NCBI GenBank assembly: GCA_024138025.1
Contig: JAMXBD010002766.1
Coordinates: forward strand, 101,251 to 165,250
DNA: 64,000 nt
Direction of reading: 5' to 3'
Origin: Combretum micranthum
Taxonomy: Eukaryota > Streptophyta > Magnoliopsida > Myrtales > Combretaceae
The position numbers and the translations under genes are program-made. Position 1 is the first letter of the stretch. Every line of letters begins with the position of its first letter. A model generated the notes under the pieces. It was given only the letters and a program-made list of their open reading frames with translations, did no database searches and was not told the origin of the DNA. Positions 47,048 to 58,999 of this stretch are shown here, one piece after another.

Positions 47048-50000
47048 AGACTTAAACAATGAGGCATGACCATGTTTTAGACCGTGATTTCTTTTGTTCC
47101 ATGTTTGGGATGCCCTAAGAAAGACAGTCATGCCAGAGGCCATGAAAGCCTCAATGTTGATCGCAGGTCTTATCACTCCCTTCATCACGAGAGTGACAAA
47201 GTGTATTCCCCAAGTTTTGCCATAGTATAAGTAAAAATTTTAAAATAATTAAAGATCTAAATATAACTTTATATCTTATAAATAATAAATGTTTTGGTAG
47301 TACATTAGTTAATTTTTTTCTGATAATTGAATATGTTGCTTTACATGCATTAAAAGGAGGTGATCTTTTCATGATTACATCTTTTTTCAAAAGTACCAGA
47401 AAATTTAATGTAAGACAGCTACAAGGAGTTTTGAAGCATAGACTACTGTCCTTTTCTCTTAAATAGAGCTTTTTTCATTAAATATCGAAATTATAACTCC
47501 TAGTAAATATTTATTTTCTTTATGTAAAAAGAAAGCTAAACAGTGATTTAAAAGTTGACAACGACTGGACATTGTTGTTTTTAGAAAGTAAACACGATAT
47601 TTTCGAAGTGTCTACTTTTCTAAAAACACTATCTTTTACTCGCACCAAAAACCGTTTCTTCCAAATCTTCGTGTTCTTATTTGAAAAATCCCAAGATCGT
47701 GTTTAACAACTTTATAACTTGTGTTTTGGAAAGAAGTGAAGTGATCTTCAAAAGCACAACAAGACACTTCGTCTTACCTTATTTTCAAGAAGTTACAGAA
47801 AATATCTTCATTATGTCTAGTTTACAAAAGTTACAGAAAGTATCTTTATTAAAATACAGTGATGCATGTGCACATTTCACAATTCACAAGTGAAATATCA
47901 TTTTAGCAGGTATCATGTTTTAGAAAGCTAAAAGAAGAAACTTGGTTTACTAGGAAATGTCAAAAATAGATGAAAAATTGATTTGTGAAGTTTAAGCTTA
48001 AAATGAATAATATCTATCGTATATGTTTAAACAAAAGTTAACCAGGCTTTGTTTTCCAAAAAGTGTCAAAACTAGTTTTCTAAGCTTGTCGAGGCCTACA
48101 GTTTTAATAAATCTTTTATATGTGTTGAAACAAATGTTTTATGAGTTTTATATAAACTAAAGAGTAATAGAATATGCAATATAATAGTAGATCTACCCTA
48201 TGAGTTCCTGTGTTAGATCTATGTTAGGGTATAAAGATAGAGTTCCTATTAGATTAGTGTATAGCTGCTAATGTTTTGTTTTAGGTTACTTTTATGAGTG
48301 TTTTGATGCTTAGATCTATTCTAGAAAAGTTTGTGGTGTTTTGGAGTTGTTATATGTGTTTGAAATCATCACGGCTTAGTTTTCCTTCGAGGTGGTTCAA
48401 AGGTAGACTTAATGTGAGTGTCAAGGGGTAAGTTTTTTATGAACGAGTATTCGTCGCAGCCTAAATTGAGCACTTGACTTACCTATAACAAACACTTAGA
48501 AGTTGATGCGCCTAAAAATGTTTTTTAAGTGTTGGAGCGCATTGTCGTCACAGCCTGCTACCAAGCCCTCGATGTCAAGGCCAAATTTAAATAAAGTGTT
48601 TTAAGTACAGCTCTAGTCAAGGCCTAGTGTCGAGCTCTCGACATGCCCTCAACACAGGCTGTGAATGTTTTTAACAGCACTCAATCCTCAAATTGTTGAG
48701 ATGCAAGATGTTTTCTTGTACCTATGTACCTCACGACCCTTCCTAAATGACCTTTAACGCTTAGTTTACTTAGGCTCAAGCTTAGTTTTGAGTAGTGATG
48801 TGACCTCGTCCTAACCTTAGTGGTATGCGATGGCAAAGAACATAAGTTAAGAAGTTATAACAAGAATCTAAAATTCTTAAAACTCTTATTAGAGTTCTAT
48901 CTTCTCTGTTATGTGTTAGTGATGTATGCTTGTTGCTCTACAAGAGCTTTCAACCAAAACCTCGAGTTTCCAAAAGATTACTACAATCTATAAACAAGAT
49001 GCATAGATGAGTGGCTTAAATCTTATCATGATATCGTGCCTAGTATTGCTTGTTATTGTGTTAATTGTATTTCTTGTTTGATTGAATGATCGTTGTTGTG
49101 TGTGCAATCATCTACATGATAAAATAAATGGATAATTGTAAATGCTTGGCTAAATCAATTGGATATATTCATCGCATGTGATTGAACCCCCTCCCCCAGT
49201 AGGAAATGTCTCATATTTGAGATTAAAGGTATTTTTTTGAAATGTATCTTTAAAGAGCCTTGACTTGGATCATTTCTAGTAACTCTTTTAGACATTCAAA
49301 ATTGTTGAGTTTTACCAAAATGGTCAATGAAATGAACTAGGGACATTTCCGAGTAAAGAGGATAGTGTATGTTGCCTAAGTCAGGGTCTACTGTCCAAAG
49401 GTGATGGTAGATGTTACCTGAGTCGGGGTGTACTTGTTAAATCACCATATCTGAGTTGTAGTAAATGTTGCCTTAGTTGGGGTCTACTTACAAGGCTGAA
49501 ATAGTTGTTCGCCCACGTTGAGTGAGAGTGGATGTTACCTAACTCAGGGTCTACCATTTTTGTTCATTAACGCTAGGCAAGGAAGGATGTTGCCTGAGTC
49601 AAGGTCCATCTCAACAACTGAAGTGTGGACAGCATAAATCTACACCGTTTATTATTCCAAACTACCATAGAAATGTTGTTTACATCCATTTGGTGTGCAT
49701 TTCATATGGTTGGTTGTGGTATTGCATTTTATTGTAATTAAACTTGTTTAGTATGTGCTTAAAGCATGGTCTGATTTGGTTATCTCACTGAGTTGTGGTT
49801 TGTTCATACTCCCACCAACTTTATATGTTTTCAGGATTTTTAGAGTGAATCCAAGCTTGTGTTGGGTAGACGTAGTAGATTAAAAGGGAAAACCCAAGGC
49901 TTGAGCGGGAGTGATGATAGCTTCTTTTGTATAGAACAGTTTATGTTGTTTTCTTAAGTCGCAAGTTTTCTTAGGATTGATCCTAAGTTGGTTGTAAGAA

Positions 50001-50184
50001 AGGCACTATTATAAAGATGTTATATACGTATGCAAAATTTTTTATCTTGACAACCTTATGATCCTATTTTAACTGTCCACACAGCAGGGCATGTTAGTTG
50101 TATAGTACTCATATAACTCTCTGAAGGCATCGGTTGGTTACATGATATATCAATACTACTAGGGTACCTTATGGGCGTGTGACA
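47048..50184 (+). repeat. Old, diverged LTR-like region
   Basis: No intact family match, but the right half keeps the standard order of LTR landmarks: a minisatellite (49369-49615), a CATATGG/TTGCATTTTATTG tract (about 49,710-49,735), a 'ctcactgag...catactccc' line, then GGGTACC...GCGTGTGACA at 50184. I read it as an old plus-strand LTR. Its left boundary is not resolved. Short frames here show no recognisable protein. Confidence 0.45.
49369..49615 (+). repeat. Five-copy minisatellite (ATGTTGCCTGAGTC unit)
   Basis: Units of the type 'atgttgcctaagtcagggt' start at 49369, 49411, 49465, 49532 and 49587, spaced 42-67 bp. It occupies the cassette position of the old LTR. Confidence 0.8.
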
Positions 50185-52545
50185 CAAGGAGAGTGAAATC
50201 CTTATAGGGCTCATCACTCCCTCTATCATGGGTATGATAGAGAGAGTGTCTCCCTGCATAACCTAGATCACGATCGTGCCTTAGGGAGTACCTTTGTGCA
50301 TGCCTTATTTAAGGGGTATGCCATGTTATACCTTGTTACACCGAGTTAATCATGCCATCCCCATGAACTTAAGCTTTAAAAATGACCTTTGATCTAGTTT
50401 AAACATTTTCAATGGTTTCTTTTATACCTCAAAAGGCTAGAACACTAAGTGGACATCTCTTAAATTCAATCGAGCAAAAAGAATAGGAGAGTTTATAACA
50501 AGTTAAGACCTATAAGTTGCTCAAGTTAGCTAAGTTAGATTCTTGAGGTTACTACAAGTCGTTTGTTAGGTACATGCATTACCTTCTATCTTGCATGTGA
50601 ATGCTAGAATAGTTAAATAAATGGACTAATAATATATCCAACCTAAATTAAGGTATGTTCCCTGTGTTTAGCTATGGTTGATGGATTGGGAGTACTGGTA
50701 ATATCAATGCGATACCGTAATGATCTTTATGTGATGTTGTCCTTGCATGGAGTCGCACCTAGAGACGATTATGGGTAGATCTAGGTTTGGAAACATGGAC
50801 TCATGGATGTTGGGGAGTACCTAACATCGTATATGTATATGTCATATATAGTGTGCTGTCAGGATACTGAGTTATCCTTGAGTTACTTATTAAACCTAAA
50901 GATAAAGATAATAAGTGGTTGTTTATTACATCAGATTAAGTATGTTTTTGAATGTTTACGTATGCTTATATGTATGTGCTTGTGGTGATACGGTATTGGG
51001 CTTTAGCTCACTCTTTTCTCATTTCTGGTTCAATTAGCACTCCAATTATGTTTAATCTGACAGGATACGATGTAGTTGTTGATTACGGGGATAGCAATAG
51101 TGGAGAGGACATTTCAAGAGATGATTGAACTAGTTGACCTTTGGAAGCATAAGATTTCTTTTAATGTGTATATATTTACTATCTTTGTACTAGTACCTTT
51201 AGTAAGGCATAGACCCCATCTGTCTTAATGGCTTGTTTAATTAGGATTTGTATGATGGGCTCTATGAGCCAATTAGGATAGTGATGTTATGGTTGTTTCC
51301 ATGAGTGTGAAGCAATGTAGTTATGAAGGATGAATTGAAGATTGAGTAGTTATTATTTGTTAATGGTCGTCATGGATATTAATTGTGGTTCCTTATAGGT
51401 TCTAAGCCTTAATGTGCCTACATTAACTATAGATGCATGGCAGGCTATAGATAACCCTAATATATAACTATCATTTATTATTTTATTGGACTCGATTTTT
51501 TTATCATCTATTTGTTAATTAAAATAAAATATCCTAAAATAATAATAATAATAATTTATTTTGAAGGAACTTTTGTAATTTCAAATTTCGTTTTTAATAT
51601 AGTTATCGTTCTTTCTTTTATTGAGTCACATTGAGTGAATTTTTCCATTAAACCCTTATACAAGTAAAAAAAAAAAAAATTATATGTTGTGATACATACT
51701 TTCTCTCTCTCTTCCCTTTTCCTCTTAAAACTCCCTCTTGACCTATTTTCCAAGCCATTTTCCAACTTTCATCAACATGAATATTTTGATAAAATAAGTT
51801 GAAAATGTTATATTGATTTCATATTTTCTATGTTTCATTAAAAAAAAAAATTCTTTTTGGTCTTAAGTGGTTCTATCATTGATTTTATGCCAAAATTGAT
51901 TTCAAGTTCAAAAATTAGGTTAATTTCTCAATGGTTATGGATCGTTAGTACTTCCAAAGGCTTGTGGTGTATGGTATTTGAAGATGTTAGTAATCTATGT
52001 TTGTTTTTATTGTTATTTATTGTAGTCACTTTGTGTTATGGAAAATCAAGAATGTAACATTGTTGGAAATCCATGAATGCTAAGAAAATCTTTTGATAGT
52101 ATCAAGTAAAAATTTTCAAAAACTATAGTGTTTGATTTCAAGTTGTAATAATGAAATCTTAGATGTATTTCCATAACAAATTGGTGTTGATTTTGAAGAA
52201 TTGAATAAAAAAGAATTCATGAAAACAAGTTTATTGCATGATCACGATTTAAAAAGGGATGCCATGATTCTTTCACCTAAACAAGTTGATTCATGCAATC
52301 AAATTGTAAATTTTTGTGGCATTTTTTTTTTTTCCATGGGCCTTTTTATGACTATATTTTTTAGGTACAGATGTTCATACTTAGTAAAATTGTATGATGA
52401 CATAAATTATGGCCTACACTATTAATAGGTGTTGTGAGACCCTTAGTTATAGAAATAATTTGAGCTGTATTTAAATGATGTTGATGGTTAATTTGATAAA
52501 ATAAAAGGTACTTAATTGGTTAAATTTTCAATTTCAAGCACTTAT
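50185..52545. other. Diverged repeat-like DNA, no gene
   Basis: The 51000-51080 part again shows the LTR-like order 'ttagctcact', 'gcactcca', 'gacagg', so at least one more decayed LTR is likely. Low-complexity tracts are present: AAT repeats at about 51541, oligo-A at about 51667 and 51840, and a CT-rich patch at about 51700-51720. Frames of 60-74 codons here carry no motif. Confidence 0.4.
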
Positions 52546-52890
52546 TGTAAACCCTGGAAATTTTCCACTTTAGTACCTTACTCTAAAGTAGAATGTATGA
52601 ACTAGTTAACTAACTTAGATTCCAATAAAAACCTAAGAATAGACCAATGCATTGAATTTGGCTAGATAAGGATCTAGAAATTGAATAAAGAACTTCTTTG
52701 ACCCTAATTGATACCAAAAACGAGATTTCGTATCTTGAACGGATAATTCAAAATATGATTAAAAGGAAATCTAAAACCCGAAACTTGTTATACAAATAGA
52801 TTATATAGAAAAATATAAATATAGAGATTAAATGAATGCTTTTGAACTCAACAATGATTTGAGAATTAGAACAATGAGTAGTAATGAGCC

Positions 52891-55800
52891 TATAAACCCC
52901 CGAAGTTTTGGATTCAAATTAAAGCTTCAACCCTAATTAGAAGTCAACCGGATTTCTAAAGTCAACAAAACCCTAGTTTATCGTAACCGTTTAAGTCCGG
53001 CATTCCTGTTGAAGAAACCCTAAGAGAGTAAGAAAAAGTTTAGTGAATAGAATAGTTCGTAATTATCCAAGGAAGTCTATAAAGATTAGTTCAGTAAAAC
53101 CGCGATTCGTTTTGAACCCGATCGGACACAGTTCTTGAAAAACGTGTCTCGGAGCTCGGAATAGTAAAAATATTCCGAATATACCGTAAAATTTGTAAAA
53201 ATATAAGATTTTCAAAAATATCAATTTCATAATTTTTTTGGTAGCTAAAAATATCAGATATCGCATTTATACGCGTATTTTCTTACTATCGGTATTTAAT
53301 TGTCATGTCTACTTTACATTACACTATTTACTACTATTATACACTATTTATCTATCTTCTACTTTTCTTACAACCTACTCTTACAACCCATACACCTATT
53401 TCTTACACATTTTTATTTCTAATACAACTTCACATATTTCATATCTTACTTTTAATTAATCAAAAGGAAAAAAAAATAATTTTTCTCTTCCCCATTTCAC
53501 CAAATTTGCGCCGACCCCTCGCTCTTCTCTTCCAAATTGTTTTAATTTTCATTTATTTAATTAACACAAATTATCTCCCACATTTTCCTATAAATAGCCC
53601 TTTATACTTCCACTTCTTTCACACTTCTCTTCTACTAAAGTTACTCTCTCAAAATTCTCCAAGAATTTCCTCTCAAGAAGCTCTTCTAAGATTAGTTCTT
53701 TTAGGTCAAATTTCTTCAAGAATTTCATATATTCATCTACTTAGTATGAGTTTAGTGTGTGTTTTCTAAAACCATAAAGGTTAAGAAAGCAACAATAGGC
53801 TCATACTTTGTTTTTGTTCATAATCTACTTTCCTTATGTTGTTTTTATGTTCATAACTATCTAATATATCTATATGGCTATATATATTATTTAGAACATA
53901 TAAGCTTATTGTTTTGCAATTTATTTACTTTCCTTGCAATTTATTTACTTCCTTGCAATTTATTTACTTTCATGTTATTTTTAAGACTAGTCTTTCTAGT
54001 CTTAAACTTGTCCTCATCAAGTCAAAACATTTTCTTTTTCTTTTGGGACTAGTCTTTTCTTAGTCCCGGGATACCTTGATGAAGCTAAGGTTCCAATACT
54101 TGATTTATTTTCTTACTAGCTTATTCTTTCAAGTTATTACGTTTTTTTATGTTTTCATAACTTTATGATTCATATCCATGCATGAACATAATGGTTTTGT
54201 CTCAGCAAAATAAATGAAGAAATGTTTTCATAAAATAAAAATTCTTTTCTAAAAATAAAAAGTTAATGTTTTTCTAAAAACTAAGAAGTCATCTTAAACA
54301 AACTTAGAGGAGTTCATAAGGAATTTTATAAACATACATAACATTAAAAGAACTTTTTAAAGTAAACAAAGATTTTACAACAACTTCACTTTCTCTTCAA
54401 ATGATAGAAATTCTTTTAATTAAAATAAGATGATCTCAAGAAATCAAGAAATTATTTTTTTCTAAATATAGAAGTTTGAATATTTTCAAAAAGTGTTGGA
54501 AGCTAAGTTTAGAAAATAAAAATCACTCCTTAAGAATTTAAGAAAAATATTTCAAAAACTCTCGAATTTCAAAATCTTTAAAGACTTTACTTTTTTATAA
54601 TTTGAGACAACTTCATTAACTTCATACATTTGTTATGAGTCGGTAAATATATGAATATACTTTCCAAAGGTTTTAAAAGCTATTATATTACATATCTCTT
54701 CAAATGAGCTTTAGATAAAAGAAGGAAAACAAGTTTACAAAAATTAGTGGTGAATCTGTCCGCCACTTTTTCGGAACCTAAATGACTTAGATTGATGGAA
54801 ATAAGTTTAGAAATAGATAGATATTTTTGAATAGGTAGAAAATGGTATATTATATGCGAAATTTCGAGTTAAAAATGAGCAAGTTATGGTCATTTTAAGT
54901 TGAAATTTCCTCTTATACTATTTTACCGCGATTTTAAGAAAAGTTTAGAATCTTCAAAGATAGAAGTTTCATGAAAGACTCATTTTGGGTATTTCATCTT
55001 GTTTAGGTGGAGAAGGACCCGAGATCACTTTTCCTAAGGATTACTTCGATTAGGATCTACCAACATAGAGTGAGTTAATTCTTGACTTAAGTTACATTTC
55101 CATGTTTTGTACTTGTAAGTAGTAGCACTAGCAATTAAGAAAAAGATAAAATGAATAATTGTTGTGTGACTTGGAATTATGATTGGTTGAATATCAATTA
55201 AGAATATTGAAAGAAGGTTTGATAAATAAATTGTGATTCTTGTATTGATATGATGAAAATTGTATTGATCGCCTTTAACTTGAACTAAATATTATTTGGT
55301 TAAATGTATGTTGGAATTAATTCATGCATATCAAAATTGTGAGTCACATTCATTTCACTACTATTCTTTGTGTGGGGAAATGAGGAAATGGTAATGGTGG
55401 CTGGTAGGAGCCAAAAAGTCTACATGAGCTAGTAGGAGCCAGAAAGTCTACAGGGCAAACAGAAGCTGGTAAATCTGCAAATATTGATGGTCGTATGGGC
55501 CTGTAACCTCCCAACCCTTGACACAGAGGGCATAAATTCCATGCTACACTTGATTTCCGGTTAATCATGTGTATTTTGTTTGTTCATTTGATTGGTGCAT
55601 CCTCATATGCTTGATTAAACACTTGTTTGCTATATGGAAATGACTTGTAGATAGAATTATCTCACTAAGCTAGTTTTGCTTATACCTTTATAGCTTTTTG
55701 TTACAGTACGATTACCTTTGGTTGGCCCCAAGGAGCCCCGTATGCCAGGTACGAGTTTAAGCTACTAGGAGTTTTTGGGAGAAGCTTTATGTATTTAAGT

Positions 55801-56118
55801 TTTAAACATACGCTTCTAGGAAAATCTCTATAGTAGGTTTATGTTATAGTTGTTATTATTTTGGAAGACTATTAAAGCGGGGGAATGCCCCTAAGATGAT
55901 GTAAGGATATTATTATGGAAATCTTTTGTTTATTTATATAAGTTCTTGCTTGCTTTTATTATCTACTTAAATGCAATACCCCTGTGAGTCTCCTACTATC
56001 TTGGAAGCAGGCCTTGCATGTGATATCGAAGCTCCTTCGTGACTAAGGTTGTCATTCATTAGCTTTAATATTATATGCGGCGGACTGCCACGTTTAGGAT
56101 ACCCTCCGGGGCGTGACA
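52891..56118 (+). repeat. Family D solo LTR (TSD GAGCC)
   Basis: 3,228 bp, flanked by GAGCC (52886-52890 and 56119-56123). The start reads TATAAACCCC instead of TGTAAACCCC, a mutated first dinucleotide (TG to TA). The end is intact, GGGGCGTGACA. It contains TATAAATA at 53589-53596, the hairpin pair at 53982-54004 and 54045-54067, the core block at about 54840-54910, a minisatellite at 55400-55510, and the GGGG/CCCC hairpin near 55879. Confidence 0.94.
53982..54004 (+). other. ACTAG hairpin, family D copy
   Basis: TAAGACTAG and CTAGTCTTA form a perfect 9-bp stem with loop TCTTT, identical to the copy at 2061. The second hairpin, GGGACTA/TAGTCCC, is at 54045-54067. Confidence 0.75.
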
Positions 56119-58999
56119 GAGCCTATGCATAGATTTAAACCCTAAATTCAAGATTTCTAGATAGTATTAAACGCTACTAATAAGATTTCATAATAGGTAC
56201 CAAAAGTTAAAGATAAATAGATAATTTAGCCTCTATATCAATTACGATATTTAGTAGTTAATCAACTACATTTATAGACAGGAAACGATAACCTAAAGAT
56301 AAATCCTTAGGATTATAAATACACAATGAAAACGTAAACTGATGTACAACTCAAGATCTAAACTTCAAATAAATAATTGAATCACACTATTGTTCTAACT
56401 AGGGTTTTCATAAGTTATTGGATCCTAAAACAAAAATTAACCTAATGAGCTTAGAAAACCTTAATCGCGGGAGATAAAATTTTACAAATAATTAATCACG
56501 TAAATTTAAAACTTAAAGTTGTATTATTTGATAATCCAAGTATTTTGTAGAATCCTTTTACAAATATTTTTGTACGAAAACTCTCAAATATTAGCTAAAT
56601 TATACCCGTATAACTTATTAAACTATCCTAAACTTAAGATAATTAACTAACTAAATATTATTATATATTATCTCCTCAAATTTTGGTGCAAATGGAAGAA
56701 ATTGCGGCTGAGGATTCTCCAAAAATATGCACAGTCGATTTCTTCATTTTTTTGTCTACAAGGTGATCAATTTAGTCAACAAAATCAACTCTTAAACCAA
56801 TCAAGCTTTGCCAACTCACTTCATCATTAATGACAGTAAAACAAAGGAAGAAAACAACAATCAATGAGGAACAATCGGACCCAAAAATTCGAAGGAAACA
56901 TCTTCTTCTTTCCTCTATATATGTATATGTTAAGGGCTCTTGATGAACAAATAAACAACCTTCACTTTCTCTCAAACTTTCCAGATCAAAACTACTCCTA
57001 ATCAATAGTCAAAACAACCTAAAAACAGAAATCAAACCGCTCAAATTATCCTAGTTCGAATCAGAAGAAAAACTAGCATGAAAAATGCTTGAAAACGAAC
57101 ACAAGGTAAGTTGATGTAATTTGAATGGTTTTTTTTTCAAAACTAAGGATTGCAACTGACTTTTGATGGTTATAGGAACATAATCAACATAAAAACAAGC
57201 TCTAAATTCCATCGGATTGGCTCAACCAAGGTAAAATTCGAAAACCCTTGTTATACTTTTCTAGATCCAAAATTTAAGAATATATACTAGTAGAAGCGTT
57301 AGGAGTTGTTGTATATATATAAACAAGATATGAAAACACTTAGGAATGGTTTATGAATGTTTTTAACGTAGAAAATTTAAGAAATATGAATTAGTTCATC
57401 GGAGAAGATGATGAACAGTGCTAACACTGTCCATAAGTTGGTAGTGTAAACGCCCAAAGCCGGCGGCTTACAAGGGTTGGCTGGTGGTGTAGAGACGACT
57501 TACACTGGAACAGAAGTTACGCAAAAAAATTATTTTCACGTAAAATGAACTAACATCGGCTATCTGGGATTATATGCTGGCGGCGTATAGTTCGGCATAC
57601 GTGGAAAGCCGACGGCTTTCAAGCCGGTGCAAACGATATGAAATATTATACAAATCAAAAGAACGCCGGCACCTAGGTTTCAAAGCAGGCGGCGTAGAAG
57701 CTAGCGTACAAATCTGTTTTCCTTTTATTCAATCTGTAGTTCACGAATGAACAATTATATAATATTATAATTATATTATATATTTATTTATATGTCAAAA
57801 TAGAAGTTACTAAATAGAAAAATAAATACAAATATTTAGAATAATTTGGTTAATATTTGATAATTCTTAAAATCCTAGAATTATAGGAAAATATTAAATG
57901 TTAATAACCACTATAAATAATCAAATATTTGTTCTAGATAGATAAAATAGGTAAGAATGAAAATTGAAATAAGTTAAATTTACGAATAATGTGACTTCTA
58001 AAAATGACAAAATAAATTAGGAGAAACACGACGACACTAAGTAATAATAAACAAATATGAGTTACTATAATAAGATAGGTTTAAAATAACCTTAAATTAG
58101 TGTTAATCACTACCAAAACTTGATAAATATCAATTTAGGACACTAGAAACTTATGGGAATTTAGCTATATAATCTATATTATATTGATGAATACTTTATT
58201 CATCTCAATAGGTGACTTTGATACCCTAGAAGATCTTCCGGCAGATTATTACGATTAAGTCACCATGAGCAGGTGAGTAATTCAGTCATATTATACTGTT
58301 TGTGCTTGTGACTAGCTGAACATATAATACAAAGACAATCAAATGAATGTTTTGTTGGAAATATGTTATGATCTGATTTTATGATTGTTAATCTACCATT
58401 ACAAAAGTGATAATGATTTGATGTTGTGAAGTAATATGATGATAATTGTGTGTAATGTATGATCACCATGAAATTAAATAAGAACTATTGACTTAATAAA
58501 ATAATCCGGTCATCCATTGCACATACTGCATTATTGCATATATAAATGGGTGACAGCTTGTTGCGTATTAATATTTCGGTTCTCTCTTAACGCTTGGTTT
58601 TTCTAAAGTGTAAGTTCTTCCAAGGTTTTCTTTTTTCCGATGGTCTTATGGGAACTAAGTGGTAATGAAGAACGCCGCCCGTAGTATCACTTTGAAATGA
58701 TTAATACTTGAGGAGTTTCTAAGGACGGATACAGGAAATGGTCAATTAAAACCATTATATTTAAAGTGATAACCCTAAAACGAGAAATCGTTGATTTTCC
58801 TATAAACTTAGTCTCTCCTGGACAAGTGGGTCATAAGGTAAATGTTCTTCAACATTGAAAAGAGGGCGTAAATCTTTTCCTTGTTTGGATTCTAGATCAT
58901 CCAAACTTGTATCTGTGCATATGATTGAGTGATTGCATTACATATGATTTGTTAATAACTTGTTTGATGTATAATATGTCTGCTTATTCACGGAGCCGT

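Larger units (their letters stand above)
52546..58999 (+). repeat. Family E LTR, plus strand, interrupted twice
   Basis: Starts TGTAAACCCTGGAAATTTTCC, the reverse complement of the end of the LTR at 46807, and follows that LTR's order. The visible family E parts are 52546-52890 and 56124-58999. A GC island lies at about 57440-57720 and a TATATATG box at about 56916. At 58999 it is cut by the family A element, roughly 330-370 bp short of its expected end. The left flank is CTTAT; the right flank is outside the window. Confidence 0.85.

Noticed and set aside
47681..47893. 70-codon frame as a host gene
   Set aside because: Short, no motif, inside diverged repeat-like DNA, and without promoter or splice context.
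49369..49615. CRISPR-like array of regularly spaced repeats
   Set aside because: Units are degenerate, spacing varies from 42 to 67 bp, there are no cas genes, and the setting is a plant LTR. It is a minisatellite.
53305..53769. 154-codon plus-strand frame in the family D LTR
   Set aside because: It spans the TATA box and the CT-rich U3/leader. The Leu/Phe/Tyr/Ser-rich product is typical of translated pyrimidine-rich LTR, and the other D copy does not keep it.
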